From positions 15,516 to 79,515 of the forward strand of contig JAGGDU010000046.1 in assembly GCA_018457135.1 (NCBI GenBank): 64,000 bases of DNA. The letters run 5' to 3'. Source of the stretch: Trichodesmium erythraeum GBRTRLIN201 (GTDB lineage Bacteria > Cyanobacteriota > Cyanobacteriia > Cyanobacteriales > Microcoleaceae). The notes beneath the pieces are model-generated. The model was not told where the DNA came from and did no database searches. It saw only the letters and a list, made by a program, of their open reading frames with translations. Shown here in pieces: positions 48,453-58,836 of this stretch (positions are counted from its first letter, which is position 1; every line of letters begins with the position of its first letter). The translations under genes were made by a program, and so were the position numbers.

Positions 48453-48794
48453 TTAGCCCTCATTATTAAACATTTGATTGACTTTAAAAGACTTTTCAAA
48501 TGTCATTCTTTGTTCAGCATTTCTCAGAAAATAGCCACTTATCATTGCTGAAGCTAATAATTTGCCTAAATTTTCTCTGCTAGTTGTTACATTTACATTA
48601 AATTGTTCCGAAGGGATATTTCCCAAGAGTCCAACAATATTTCGCTCCATTACCTGAAAAACTTCTTGGGAAGTTGGTTTTGATAAGTGAGACACTGTAT
48701 CTGGACTCATAGACTGAACATATTGCCAAAGTAAATTGGCTTCTTCCGAACTTTCTTCAAATAAATCTGACCCGTTATTGTTTCTATTAGCCAT
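48453..48794 (-). CDS. DUF760 family protein
   Basis: A 113-residue soluble protein found across cyanobacteria and plastids. Typical blocks are LLWQYVQSMSPDTVSHLSKP (about 22-41), SQEVFQVMERNIVGLLGNIP, FNVNVTTSRENLGKLLASAM and SGYFLRNAEQRM. Plant relatives are chloroplast proteins tied to light and stress signalling; the bacterial role is unknown. The N-terminus is polar and disordered. ATG at 48794 follows a weak AGAGAAAAA-type site. It is a single gene with repeat-rich flanks. Confidence 0.85.
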   Translation of the reverse strand: MANRNNNGSDLFEESSEEANLLWQYVQSMSPDTVSHLSKPTSQEVFQVMERNIVGLLGNIPSEQFNVNVTTSRENLGKLLASAMISGYFLRNAEQRMTFEKSFKVNQMFNNEG

Positions 48795-49348
48795 TTTTTC
48801 TCTCCATTTCAGAAATTTTTTTTGTTTTGACGACCATGGCTGATGGAATTAACCAACCATATCTCTTGAAATTATTAATATTTTTTGACTTCCTAATTAC
48901 TAATTTAGCAGCTTGACATCTTCCCAACATTGTAATTAAGCTATAACGAGTAATTTATAAGAAAATATCTAGAAATCAAATATTAAATCCTGGTGTAGTA
49001 GAGTGGTGTGGTTTATCTTATTTGTGCATTAAATCTTTCAGTATAATTATTGTTTTGGTAAGGTTGGGGAACTTTTTCTCAAGGAACATTTAAGGCTTAT
49101 CGGTTTACTCGTGTGGGTTAGGCGCAAATTACTCCGTTAAACTTAATAATCTTTGTAATTAGCCATAACCCACCGAAACTTAGACTTTGAGCAAACCTTA
49201 ATATTTATTTTATAGATACCTTCTCAGATTTACAAAGGCCAGTTTATGTTTCATCGGAAATAAATCTGAGGTTACTTCCAGTATAGTCTTAGGGTTTCTC
49301 TACAGTACATAGCCCTAAGAATACTAAACAAACGTCTATGTATTTGCC
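48795..49348. other. spacer with dispersed repeat copy B (48958-49226)
   Basis: The repeat shares AAATCAAATATTAAATCCTGG, then TTAAACTTAATAATCT(T/C)TGTA and ACCCACCGAAACTTAGA(C/T)TT with copy C at 53321-53477. It carries an extra stretch of about 115 bp (roughly 49000-49115) absent from copy C. No gene is seen. The sigma-factor 3' end is at the right. Confidence 0.65.
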
Positions 49349-50365
49349 CTAACTAGCTAAATAATCATTCATATCTTGTTTTCTTTTACGAAGTTTACTT
49401 AAAGCTTCCCGCTCTATCTGCCGTACTCTTTCACGACTAATATTCAGGTGGGCACCAATTTTCGATAGAGTCATAGTTTGGCCATCTTCTAAACCAAACC
49501 TTAAGGCCAAAACTTGCTTTTGTTGAGGAGTAAGGTCAACCATGATTGATTCTAAATCAGTTCGCATGGAAGATTGGAGAGCATAATCTTCTGGAGAAGC
49601 TCCTGTATCTTCTAGTAAGTCTCCTAATTCTGTATCTTGATTATCTCCCACTCGCAAATCTAGAGATAAAGGTAAGCGAGCCCGTTCTAAGCATTCCCGT
49701 ATTTGTTTTGGAGTTAAACCTAGTTCTTCTGCTATTTCACCAGTAGTAGCCGAACGTCCTAGCTGTTGAGTCAGTTGGCGCTGAACTTTTTTAATCTTAT
49801 TTAGCTTTTCTGTAATATGGATAGGTAAACGAATTGTGCGGCCTTTTTCTGCTATTGCTCTGGTTATAGCCTGACGAATCCACCAATAAGCATAAGTAGA
49901 AAATCTATAGCCCTTAGTCGGGTCAAACTTTTCTACACCTCGCTGCATACCAATGGTGCCTTCTTGAATTAAATCAAGCAAATCTACATTTCGCTTGATA
50001 TATTTTTTAGCAACAGATACTACCAAACGCAAATTTGCCTCTACCATTTTTCGCTTGGCTCTTTCGCCTTCCCTAATAATTCGCTGCAATTCAGACTTCG
50101 ACAGCTCCTTGGCCTCAGCCCATTCTAATAATGTTGGTTCACGGCCTAAAGCTTCTGCCAACGTTTGGTTAAATTCCTGCAAAGCCGTTAAGCGTTGAAC
50201 TTGTTTTCCATAAAGAATTTCTTCTTCGTGGCTTAATAGAGGAACGCGACCAATTTCTCTTAGATAAGTGCATACAGAATCTATGTCTGAGGTTTTACCA
50301 ATCTTCATAATCTTCATCCCGCTAGATAAATCTACTTTGAGATAGTAAGAAAAGCGGGCGGGCAT
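49349..50365 (-). CDS. group 2 sigma-70 factor (SigB/SigD type)
   Basis: A 338-residue RNA polymerase sigma factor that lacks the large region 1.1 of the main sigma, so it belongs to the non-essential group 2 used for light, stress or nutrient responses. It has region 1.2 with [21 protein letters not shown] (about 29-49) and region 2 with [24 protein letters not shown], and [19 protein letters not shown] (promoter melting and -10 binding). Region 3 has [12 protein letters not shown], and region 4 has [20 protein letters not shown] (-35 binding). The start may be M1, M17 or M20; the second gives a shorter, typical N-terminus. Which of SigB to SigE it is cannot be told here. Confidence 0.9.
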   Translation of the reverse strand: MPARFSYYLKVDLSSGMKIMKIGKTSDIDSVCTYLREIGRVPLLSHEEEILYGKQVQRLTALQEFNQTLAEALGREPTLLEWAEAKELSKSELQRIIREGERAKRKMVEANLRLVVSVAKKYIKRNVDLLDLIQEGTIGMQRGVEKFDPTKGYRFSTYAYWWIRQAITRAIAEKGRTIRLPIHITEKLNKIKKVQRQLTQQLGRSATTGEIAEELGLTPKQIRECLERARLPLSLDLRVGDNQDTELGDLLEDTGASPEDYALQSSMRTDLESIMVDLTPQQKQVLALRFGLEDGQTMTLSKIGAHLNISRERVRQIEREALSKLRKRKQDMNDYLAS

Positions 50366-52544
50366 TACGCTTTTCTTGAATTTTTCTTAAAAAAAGTTTT
50401 TTTCTCTGGCCATTTATGATTTATTTGGCTTATAGAGAGTCTAAATTATAGATTTTAGATTTTTTAGATATGAGTAAGGAGTCCAAGTATTATTTTTTTG
50501 GCTCTAAAATCGGTATTTATTGGCGATCTAAAGAAGTTTTACTATTTTGGAATTTAGATTTGGTAAATAATCCTAATGGGATTTACCTAAAATAGACTTT
50601 CTTATCGCTTCAGATAATTTTTGTGGGCTTTACATAAATAAACACTACGTTAAGAATATTAACATTTCTAAGACTAGATGGCTATACCATTACCAATTGA
50701 TTTTTTGGATAAATAAGTTGAATTGCCTATATGACCCTACTCATAAATCCTAAAAAAAATTGCATCCTACACAACAAAATTACAAAAATTTTCTTTTCTA
50801 AAAAAACTTGATCGAACTAGAACTTCTGGACTTATTTTCTTAGTATTTGACTGTTATATTTTGACTTTTGAAAAAAAAGTTATATGTAATACTAAAAGAC
50901 TAAAATAAAAGTCTACTTTTAGACTTTTCTCATTGCCTAGTTTTTTATTTAATAACGGCTGTAACTTTAAAAAAAGCCTCTCACAGTTGGCCGGTTTTAT
51001 ATTACTTATTATCTCAGTATGGTTACTGAATCTGGTTTTGATAAAATCAATTTTTATGAATCACAAATTTAATTTTTAGAAGATTTATTAGGACATGTAG
51101 TCGATATCATAGTAAAAGATTGTTTACACTCCTTTATACGAATTTAACAAATGTTTGTTAAACTTGCTTGAGTAAGAAACCTTCCCCTCACTAAGACCTT
51201 GGAAGGGTAAGAAACTTAGATACAAAGTTTATACAACATCAGAATAATTAACACACTTTTGGTTCTTTATTATCAAAAAAGCTATTGGTAAAGTGTTAAT
51301 TACTTAATAATTGAATTTTCACCTAAGTTAAGTATTCTTTCTTTTCCTTTCATATTATTCGTGATTTTTTATGGGAATAAAAATTAATGGTATTCCTGGA
51401 TAATTTTTATTTGTTATACCATTTATCCAAAACTTTTCTACATTTTATTGAATAAGAAAGTTAGGGCAGTGTAGGAGAAGTAAACATAATAATTAACATG
51501 AAGTTAGCTAAAGAGAGTAAAAAAAAATATTTTTTTTATTTTTATATTAATTAATTAATTATTTAATAACTAAATTTTTGTAAAAAGTTAGCATGAACCT
51601 ATGAGAATTGGCATTAACTTTTTGAATGGGATCAAAAACTTAGAAAATAAAAATGATCAAGATTTAATTTACACATGCAGAGAGAAAATAAAAACCATCT
51701 AGGCTTTAGGTATTAGGTTTAATAGCTGACACAGATCAAACAATTAGAAAAGTCTTATAAGTTTTTTCAGCAAGTATTCCTGATTTTCCTGAAAGTTGAT
51801 CTCAAACAAGTCTAATTCATAGGACTAATTCTGAGGAATGAATGGGTGGGAATCTAATAATTTTTGGGAACAGATACTACTAAATGCAGAGAATAAAGAT
51901 GCGAGTAATTATCATCTAGTTTATACCTTAACTACTATCTACGAGTATAAATCTAACAATTAAGCTACTACAATTTAGAATAGTGCTTGATTCTCAGGTA
52001 AAGTCAAAGTTCTCAAGAAAAGAGAAAGACAGAAATCTATCACAAAGATTGCTTCCTCCCATTACAAATTTCAACCTATTTGACAAGGTTTGCTAACCAT
52101 ATATTTCAAGAAAATACTATGATTATTAAATACAAGAGTACTATATCTATTTTGAATATAGCATAAAGCGATCGATCAAGACATACAAACCCGGCAACAT
52201 ACAATCAAAACCAAACAACAATAAGATTTTTTTCTATTGTATCAATAATTTGCTTCATAAAAACTAGCAGTTTTATCACTTTGATAAATTGGTTAATTTG
52301 AGCTTTTTTTTTGGGGGGGAGGGATAATTCAGCCTAATTCCAGTTCATTTTGATCAGCACATTAAGATTTGAAGCCTCTCATTTTAAGAGGAAAAAAAGT
52401 CTTTTCGAGAAACTGGAGGTACTAATAACTAGTAACTGAAATAACTTCCCTCCCAGCTAGATATATTGAAAAACCTAAGCAGAATTTTCAACTTTTTGTT
52501 GTGATTTATAGGTACTGATAATCCTGAATTTAATAATACTATAA
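50366..52544. other. 2.2-kb spacer, no intact gene
   Basis: The promoter of the sigma gene should lie near 50370-50600. Around 51700-52100 protein-like fragments such as LGLIADTDQTIRKV occur in broken frames, hinting at a dead gene that I cannot assign. A poly-T then poly-G tract is at about 52305-52318. Nothing else is supported. Confidence 0.35.
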
Positions 52545-52982
52545 TTATCTAAATTCTGCTAGTTTTAATAATTCAGCGCGGATGCAACCTTTTTCCCATT
52601 TCCAATTAGGTAAAGATTTTTGAGGAATAAAAATTGCCCAAATCGAACCTTCTGGACTCTTATAAAAACCCGTAATTTTAGCTTCTACCACATTACTCCA
52701 GGGTGCTGATACTAAAATTTTATCTCCTGAGCTAAAGATTTTTCCGTGAGCATTGGTCGCTTGTTTTATAGATTCTTTTAACTTTGGTTTACTTAGTTTT
52801 CTTGGTCTTTGTAGTTTACTCGGTTGATTTATACTTTCTGTTCTTGATGAGGGTTTTTTTATTAGAGTAGGTTTTTGTGGTTTGGACTCAGTTTTTTCGC
52901 GCAGTGTCTTCTCAGCAGAATTAGCTTCAATTACCTGTTTTGGTCTCACAGGCCTGTTAATTGCTATGATTTCGTGACTCAT
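52545..52982 (-). CDS. unknown protein, disordered N-terminus and SH3-like C-terminus
   Basis: A 145-residue protein. Residues 1-80 are low-complexity and rich in Lys, Pro and Ser (for example PQKPTLIKKPSSRTESIN), with pI clearly basic. From about 84 a compact beta domain follows: FSSGDKILVSAPWSNVVEAK, then GFYKSPEGSIWAIFIPQKSLPNW and a charged end. This looks like an SH3/Tudor-like barrel. I recall similar hypothetical proteins in filamentous cyanobacteria. Binding to nucleic acid or a protein partner is a guess. It is monocistronic. ATG at 52982 overlaps nothing. Confidence 0.65.
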   Translation of the reverse strand: MSHEIIAINRPVRPKQVIEANSAEKTLREKTESKPQKPTLIKKPSSRTESINQPSKLQRPRKLSKPKLKESIKQATNAHGKIFSSGDKILVSAPWSNVVEAKITGFYKSPEGSIWAIFIPQKSLPNWKWEKGCIRAELLKLAEFR

Positions 52983-54164
52983 CTACTTAACTCCATATAT
53001 CTGATTTTAGCGATCTTTGCTATTTATGATAGTACTACTGAAATTTTGCTTTTGTGTTTAGTAGTCTTAACTATTACTCAGTTTTCCATATTACACTTTT
53101 TACCAGAATAAATTTATGTTCTCGAATAACATATTTTCTAGAATTAATCATTGAGAGCTATTCTGAAATTTCTAATCTTCAGTAGTTAAATCAGGAAATT
53201 TTGTTAGTTAAGATGTAACTATTTAGTTGTTAGCTATTAGCTATCAGTTATTGGGGATAGAAGCAGGTCAAAGTAATTGAGAGAAAGAATAAAAATTTAC
53301 TCCCAAACTACCCTAAGGTAGGAGAATATCTGTAAATAAAATATTAAATCCTGGTTTAAGCTTGGTTAAGAGTACATTCCTTCCTTCGTTTAACTTAATA
53401 ATCTCTGTAATTAGCACCTAACCCACCGAAACTTAGATTTTGAGTAGACCTTAATATATATTTTATAGATACTTTCTTAACTTCAGCAGTAGTTATTCAT
53501 TATTTGACTACTGATGAATCTCAAGCCTGTTATTACAGAGGTATTTATTAAAGATGCTTTAACAATTTAACTTTTACCTGTTAATGGGAGTATTAAGGCT
53601 TAAAACGTAAGTATTCAGTGGTCAGCTATTAGCTATGAGTTATTAACTCATTATATTGGAGGGAGAAATTAGTCTCCCAGGAGAGTTAAAAAGTTATGTT
53701 TGCACAGCATGACTTTTGCTCCCCATTCCATTTGCTTCCCATTTGGGATGTTAGAAATGTTTGTTTGTTATGTAATTGGTCATCAGGTAACCTTAGTAGT
53801 TGCTTGGCAGTTATTCAAAAGCCCTTTAGCTGACTGAATGCATTGCTGAATGCTTACTTTAAAACTATTTTTTTGAGCAAATAATTTTCAAAGTATATCT
53901 ACTAATTTTTTAAGCTTTATTTTTGGCTATTTTGATAATTTATAGATGTCGAAGATGAGTAAATTGTTTTATGGCATAAGATAGGTTGGTAAAATTAATT
54001 AGAAAATGGAGAAAAGATGGGAACAAGCAACAGTGTCTCCTCTAATCTTGCTCTTTTTTACCTGATGACTAACTTAAGGCTGTAAATTTATTTATACTCA
54101 ACTACTTAATTAAAACCCTCCTCTTAAGAAGGAGGTTTTATCAATAAAGAAAGGCTCTAGCATA
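52983..54164. other. spacer with dispersed repeat copy C (53321-53477)
   Basis: Copy C of the dispersed repeat is the clearest of the three and ends in TATATTTTATAGATACTTTCTT. The forward frame at 52875-53111 overlaps the real leftward gene and is rejected. Two short TCAG(T/C)TATTAGCTAT-type blocks (about 53229 and 53617) are a minor repeat. Confidence 0.6.
54112..54139 (+). promoter_or_regulatory. hairpin just upstream of the WD40 kinase gene
   Basis: AAAACCCTCCTCTT faces AAGGAGGTTTT, giving an about 11-bp stem with one bulge and a small AAG-like loop. It ends 25 bases before the ATG at 54165 and contains an AGGAGG sequence locked in the stem. It could be a terminator of an upstream transcript or a leader element. 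Confidence 0.45.
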
Positions 54165-56543
54165 ATGGTTAAAAATATTTTAGATGGACGCTATAAAATT
54201 ATTAAAATTATTGAGTCCGAAGGACTTGCCCATACTTATCTAGCCCAAGATATCCGTCGTCCAGGAGCTGCAGAATGTTTTATTAAGCATTTACAGCCAA
54301 GTATTTCTGACCAAAAATTTCTGGAAATTATTCGCCGTAGATTTCAACAAGAAGCACAAATACTAGAAAAGCTATCTCAAAATAATCAAATTCCTAAACT
54401 ACTTGCTTATTTTGAAGAAAACCAAGAATTTTATTTAGTTCAATCTTTTATTCCTGGTAAATCTTTGGATAATGAAATATTACCAGGTAGAGCTTTATCT
54501 GAAATCCAAATAATTAGAATTCTTATAGAAGTATTAGAAATTTTGGTGTTTGTACATAGAAATAATGTAATTCATCGAGATATTAAGCCTGCTAATTTAA
54601 TTAGAAGAAAATTAGATAATAAGTTAGTTCTAATTGATTTTGGAGCTATTAAAGAAATTAATATTGCTCAACCAAGTCGAACTGCAAGGATTGGTACAAT
54701 GGAATATATGCCAATTGAACAATTTGAATATAACCCACAATTAAATAGTGATATTTATGCTTTAGGAATGATGGGAATTCAGGGGATTACAGGGTTACCT
54801 AGTAGTGAATTATCTAAACTAAAATATCAGGAAAATGGCAATAAAAAAGAAATATTTTGGCGAAACCGAATAAATTGTTCTACAGCTTTAGCAGATGTTT
54901 TAGATAAGATGGTGCGCTATAATTATCGTGAACGTTATCAGTCAGCAACAGAAGTTATAGAGGATTTAAAGGAAATTCGCTATAATTTAAATAAAACTAG
55001 TAAAATAAAAGCTTATCAGGAAGAGGTTATTCGTCGCGCTAGTTATCGCGGAGATATTTCTCCTGCAGGGAGAGGAATTTTAGAGGCACTACGAGAAAAT
55101 TTAGAACTCTCACAAGAAGAAACAGAAATAATAGAAGATGATATATTAAATCCTTACCGTAAATATCAGGAGAAAGGAAAAAAATATGAGCAAAGATTAC
55201 GAGAGACTATTCAACAAGAATATCCCTTTACTAATGAAACTCTTGAGGAGTTGAAATATTTACAGCAAGTGTTAGGACTGACTCAGGAGGACGTAAAATT
55301 AATAGAAGATAGAGTAGTTCCTAAATCTCTATTTTTAAAGTTAAAAAAAACATTTATAAATAACTATCAAAGAGCCTCTATTAGCTGGTTATTAATTGTA
55401 CGTTTTGTCACTATTACCATTTCAGTAATATTTGTTATTTATATATATATAAAACTTCAAAATGATTATAAGATACAGCAAGAGAAAATTTTAAGAAAAG
55501 AACAACAAGAAGTGGCGCAATTAAATTTATTGAGAAACTTATATAGAGAAAGAAATTATGAAGATTGCATCAGTAAAAATACTATAATTACCGAAAATTC
55601 TAGTGTTTTTTCTGAAGCCCAGGATATTTTACAAAAATGTAAACAAGGTAAAAATTGGGAAAATTATCAAGTAGAAGATTTCTCTCAATATTTAGCGGCC
55701 GTTAGTAGTGTTGTATTTAGTCCAGATGGAAAAATGCTAGCTACTGGTAGTAGAGAGACAACAGTAAAAATTTTAGAAATACCTACAGGAAAAGTTATCA
55801 ACACATTTCCTGCTGATGATTCTATAATTTGGTCAGTTGCTTTTAATAGTGATGCTACTCAATTAGTTGCAGGTACTTATTATTGGAGGGTAATGATCTG
55901 GAATGTGCCAACAGTAGCAGAAGAACCATTTCAAATTTTTGAACATCGAGCACCTATTTGGTCAGTTGTTATGAGTCCTGATGATGAAATAGTTGCTAGT
56001 TCTAGTGGGGATAAAAGGGTTAAAGTTTGGAATTTAAAAACAGGTTCTTTGATTTTTAGTTTCCCCGATCACTCAGATACAATTTATTCTATTGATATTA
56101 GTTCTGATGGTAAAAAATTAGTTAGTGGTAGCGCAGATCAAACTATCAAAATTGAAGATTTAGATACGGGAGATTTAATTAATACATTAAATGGGCACAC
56201 AGGAGCTATTAGGTCTGTTAAGATTACTCCAGATGGGAAAAAAATAGTTAGTGGTAGTTATGATACTACGGTTAAAATTTGGGATTTAAAAACAGGAAAG
56301 TTAATCAAAACTCTCTCTGGTCATACTGCTGAAGTTATATCTGTTGATATTAGTCGAGATGGTCGCTATATTGCTAGTGGCGGTAAGGATAATAACATTA
56401 AGGTATGGGATTTAGAAAAAGGAGAATTGTTGAATACTTTGACCGGACATACAGATGAAGTTTATACAGTTGCTTTTAGTCCTGATGGCAATAGTATTGC
56501 TAGTGGTGGTAAGGATAGAACTATTAAACTTTGGCAGAGATAG
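54165..56543 (+). CDS. membrane Ser/Thr protein kinase with WD40 repeats
   Basis: A 792-residue kinase. Residues 1-275 form the kinase domain, with K41 (ECFIKHL), the catalytic loop VIHRDIKPANLI (D139), DFG at 158-160 and the APE-equivalent EYMPIEQF. The Gly-rich loop is poor (ESEGLAHTYLA). Two related helical modules follow (YRGDISPAGRGILEALRENL and a second LEELKYLQQVLGLTQEDVKL). One membrane helix lies around 408-430 (WLLIVRFVTITISVIFVIYI). The C-terminal half carries six or seven WD40 units ending in (V/I)K(I/V/L)W(D), for example KTLSGHTAEVISVDISRDGR. The cytoplasmic kinase is thus linked to a sensor propeller across the membrane. It is a single gene, preceded by a hairpin. Confidence 0.93.
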   Translation: MVKNILDGRYKIIKIIESEGLAHTYLAQDIRRPGAAECFIKHLQPSISDQKFLEIIRRRFQQEAQILEKLSQNNQIPKLLAYFEENQEFYLVQSFIPGKSLDNEILPGRALSEIQIIRILIEVLEILVFVHRNNVIHRDIKPANLIRRKLDNKLVLIDFGAIKEINIAQPSRTARIGTMEYMPIEQFEYNPQLNSDIYALGMMGIQGITGLPSSELSKLKYQENGNKKEIFWRNRINCSTALADVLDKMVRYNYRERYQSATEVIEDLKEIRYNLNKTSKIKAYQEEVIRRASYRGDISPAGRGILEALRENLELSQEETEIIEDDILNPYRKYQEKGKKYEQRLRETIQQEYPFTNETLEELKYLQQVLGLTQEDVKLIEDRVVPKSLFLKLKKTFINNYQRASISWLLIVRFVTITISVIFVIYIYIKLQNDYKIQQEKILRKEQQEVAQLNLLRNLYRERNYEDCISKNTIITENSSVFSEAQDILQKCKQGKNWENYQVEDFSQYLAAVSSVVFSPDGKMLATGSRETTVKILEIPTGKVINTFPADDSIIWSVAFNSDATQLVAGTYYWRVMIWNVPTVAEEPFQIFEHRAPIWSVVMSPDDEIVASSSGDKRVKVWNLKTGSLIFSFPDHSDTIYSIDISSDGKKLVSGSADQTIKIEDLDTGDLINTLNGHTGAIRSVKITPDGKKIVSGSYDTTVKIWDLKTGKLIKTLSGHTAEVISVDISRDGRYIASGGKDNNIKVWDLEKGELLNTLTGHTDEVYTVAFSPDGNSIASGGKDRTIKLWQR

Positions 56544-56701
56544 TTATATAGCCATGGGTAAGTCAAAAGGTTAAAAGTAATCTCTCTTATTAGATAGGTA
56601 GGGCAACAGAAAAGGCTTGGTTGCTGAAGCTTATCAATTTATTTTTCGAGCAACTCTGGGCAACTCTATTGCCATATATTTTCATACTTCTAGGTTTTAA
56701 T

Positions 56702-57064
56702 TTAAGTTGTGGCTGAATTTTTTATACTAATTTCATAAACCATAACTGCTACAGCAACAATACCAGTGAAAATCATTAATCCCCCAGGCATCATTTTACG
56801 AGTTTTTGCTAAACGTATCATGAATGTAATGATTAGGATAGTTGTAATAATGGTAGAAAATGTGAGACCCCAATTTATGCCCATCAGTTGAATGATTCCG
56901 CTAATAATTAGTAGCAAGCCGCTTATACTACCAGATATTAAGGATATTTTGCTGCCTACTTTTGTGTATCCAATAATGCCTCCAATAATGGCTAACATAC
57001 CATAGGCGATCGCTGCTATTATTGCAATATTTATAGTCATTTTTATGATCTTCCAAAAACTCAA
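56702..57064 (-). CDS. TMEM14 family membrane protein
   Basis: A 120-residue protein with four hydrophobic helices at about 11-32, 41-60, 65-83 and 93-111. The pattern AAIAYGMLAIIGGIIGYTKVGS and the KTRKMMPGGLMIFTG turn (88-101) are marks of the TMEM14/UPF0136 family. Plant relatives (FAX) export fatty acids from plastids; the bacterial role is unknown. The start could be M1 or M9. It is convergent with the kinase gene, 158 bp apart. A HIP1 octamer is inside the coding region. Confidence 0.85.
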   Translation of the reverse strand: MSFWKIIKMTINIAIIAAIAYGMLAIIGGIIGYTKVGSKISLISGSISGLLLIISGIIQLMGINWGLTFSTIITTILIITFMIRLAKTRKMMPGGLMIFTGIVAVAVMVYEISIKNSATT

Positions 57065-57346
57065 ACTAATTTATACAGCTTACTTGCGCAAATAGCTAGC
57101 TAATTTATTAAAAATTAATATTGCATCATTAAGGTTCAATAATTATTAAATTCTGATTAAAGCTAATTTATTTTTACTATTTAATAATATTTTTTTCAAT
57201 ATTTCTTAGCTTTAAATTATATATTAAGTAAATGTAAAAAAAAGTGGTTTATAATTGGAGCTCGTAAAATTTATTAGAGAATGATATACTATCTAAAAAA
57301 TCAAAAAAAATAGTTATTTATTAGTAAGGCAATTATATTATTAACT

Positions 57347-58654
57347 ATGTCTTATTTAGATTCTCCAGTGTTAGCCCAAATTAAAAGCTTACAACAGCAA
57401 ATAGCATCTCTATTGTTGTATCAGTCGGTTTTACAAAAAACAGTGGGTGAAGCTTTTATTAAGTTACTAGAATCTTTGTCTAAAAATGATGGAGTTGCTA
57501 TAGAATGCCTTCGAGCTTATGGTAACTGGTTTAGAACTATTGCTAGTCAAAATATTTCCTGGCAAGAATATCTAATTGATCGGATAATTCAGGATGATAA
57601 TCCCTTTAGTCAACAAGTTCAAACAATCAATATTACTAACCTATCTCCTAATCTAATTGCAGCAGCAAAAAATGATTTGCAAATTTTACAAAATCTTTAT
57701 AAGTGCAATAGTAAAACAATTGGTCAGTGGGTAAAAACAATAGCTAAATTAGAAAAACTTCCTATTACTTGGGAAGAAAAAATAGAAAGAAAAGAACCTA
57801 TCTATCAAAAGTTCATAAAGTCAGAAAATTGGGCAGATTCTATTGAGGCTTTAGCTACTCATTATCGTGATTTTGGTATAGGTTTATTTGCTGAATCAAT
57901 TGCTTTTGAATGGCGTAATGATCAACTATTAACTATTACTTATCCTGATCCAGTTAAATTAAAGGAACTAGTAGGATATGAATTCCAACGAGATACTTTA
58001 ATTAAAAATACAGAATTTCTTCTGGCAGGATATCCAGCTCTTAATGTTTTACTTTATGGTAGTCGTGGTTCTGGGAAATCTTCCTTAGTAAAAGCTTTAT
58101 TAAATGAGTATAGTCAGAGGAATCTCCGTTTAGTTGAAGTAGCTAAGTCTGACTTAAAAGAGCTACCATTAATTGTAGAAAAATTACGGAATGTTCCACA
58201 AAAATTTATTATCTTTGTTGATGACCTTTCTTTTGAAGAAGATGATGATACTTTTAAGGCTTTAAAAGTTGTTTTAGAAGGTAATTTAACTGCTAGACCA
58301 GCAAATGTGGTAGTTTATGCTACTTCAAATAGAAGGCATTTAATAAGAGAATTTTTTAATGATCGCCCTTCCCCAAAAGATAGTGATGAGGTGCATAATT
58401 GGGATACAGTTCAAGAAAAGCTTTCTTTTAGCGATCGCTTTGGTTTAACTTTAACTTTTGAACCTGCTAACCAAGATACCTATTTAAAAATTGTTAGACA
58501 TCTAGCCAAGCAAGAAAAGGTAAATCTAAATCCTGAAGATTTAGATTATCAAGCCTTACAATGGGCAACTAGAAATAATGGTCGTTCTGGGCGAGGGGCG
58601 CGACAATTTATTGATTTTATCAAAGCTAATTTAGCAGTTTTTGAGAAGTGTTGA
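57347..58654 (+). CDS. DUF815 AAA+ ATPase
   Basis: A 435-residue ATPase of the DUF815 family. A helical N-terminal region of about 200 residues precedes LKELVGYEFQRDTLIKNTEF (205-224, the family's entry motif). Walker A is GSRGSGKSS (238-246), Walker B FIIFVDDLSF (287-296), and sensor 1 is in VVVYATSNRRHLI. A GLTLTFEPANQDTYL segment and a GRSGRGARQFIDF C-terminal Arg-rich segment complete the lid. The family is widespread in cyanobacteria and proteobacteria with no firm function; a role as chaperone or loader is inferred from fold only. The TerB-family gene follows 182 bp later on the same strand. Confidence 0.9.
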   Translation: MSYLDSPVLAQIKSLQQQIASLLLYQSVLQKTVGEAFIKLLESLSKNDGVAIECLRAYGNWFRTIASQNISWQEYLIDRIIQDDNPFSQQVQTINITNLSPNLIAAAKNDLQILQNLYKCNSKTIGQWVKTIAKLEKLPITWEEKIERKEPIYQKFIKSENWADSIEALATHYRDFGIGLFAESIAFEWRNDQLLTITYPDPVKLKELVGYEFQRDTLIKNTEFLLAGYPALNVLLYGSRGSGKSSLVKALLNEYSQRNLRLVEVAKSDLKELPLIVEKLRNVPQKFIIFVDDLSFEEDDDTFKALKVVLEGNLTARPANVVVYATSNRRHLIREFFNDRPSPKDSDEVHNWDTVQEKLSFSDRFGLTLTFEPANQDTYLKIVRHLAKQEKVNLNPEDLDYQALQWATRNNGRSGRGARQFIDFIKANLAVFEKC

Positions 58655-58836
58655 ACAAGGATATAGGATGCAAGTGATAAGTTTTAGTTTCTATTAAATA
58701 GTGGTGGAAGTTGGAGGTGTTAAGTAAATTTTTTCATCTATAACCTACAGACTATTTCCTAAAATCTGGCACTAAATATCTTAGAAAAATCAGAGTTGAG
58801 TGAAAGTAAAAAAATTACTAATAAGGTAACTAAAAC

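Noticed and set aside
52875-53111. 78-codon forward frame
   Set aside because: Overlaps the real leftward gene at 52545-52982 and looks like antisense translation plus spacer.
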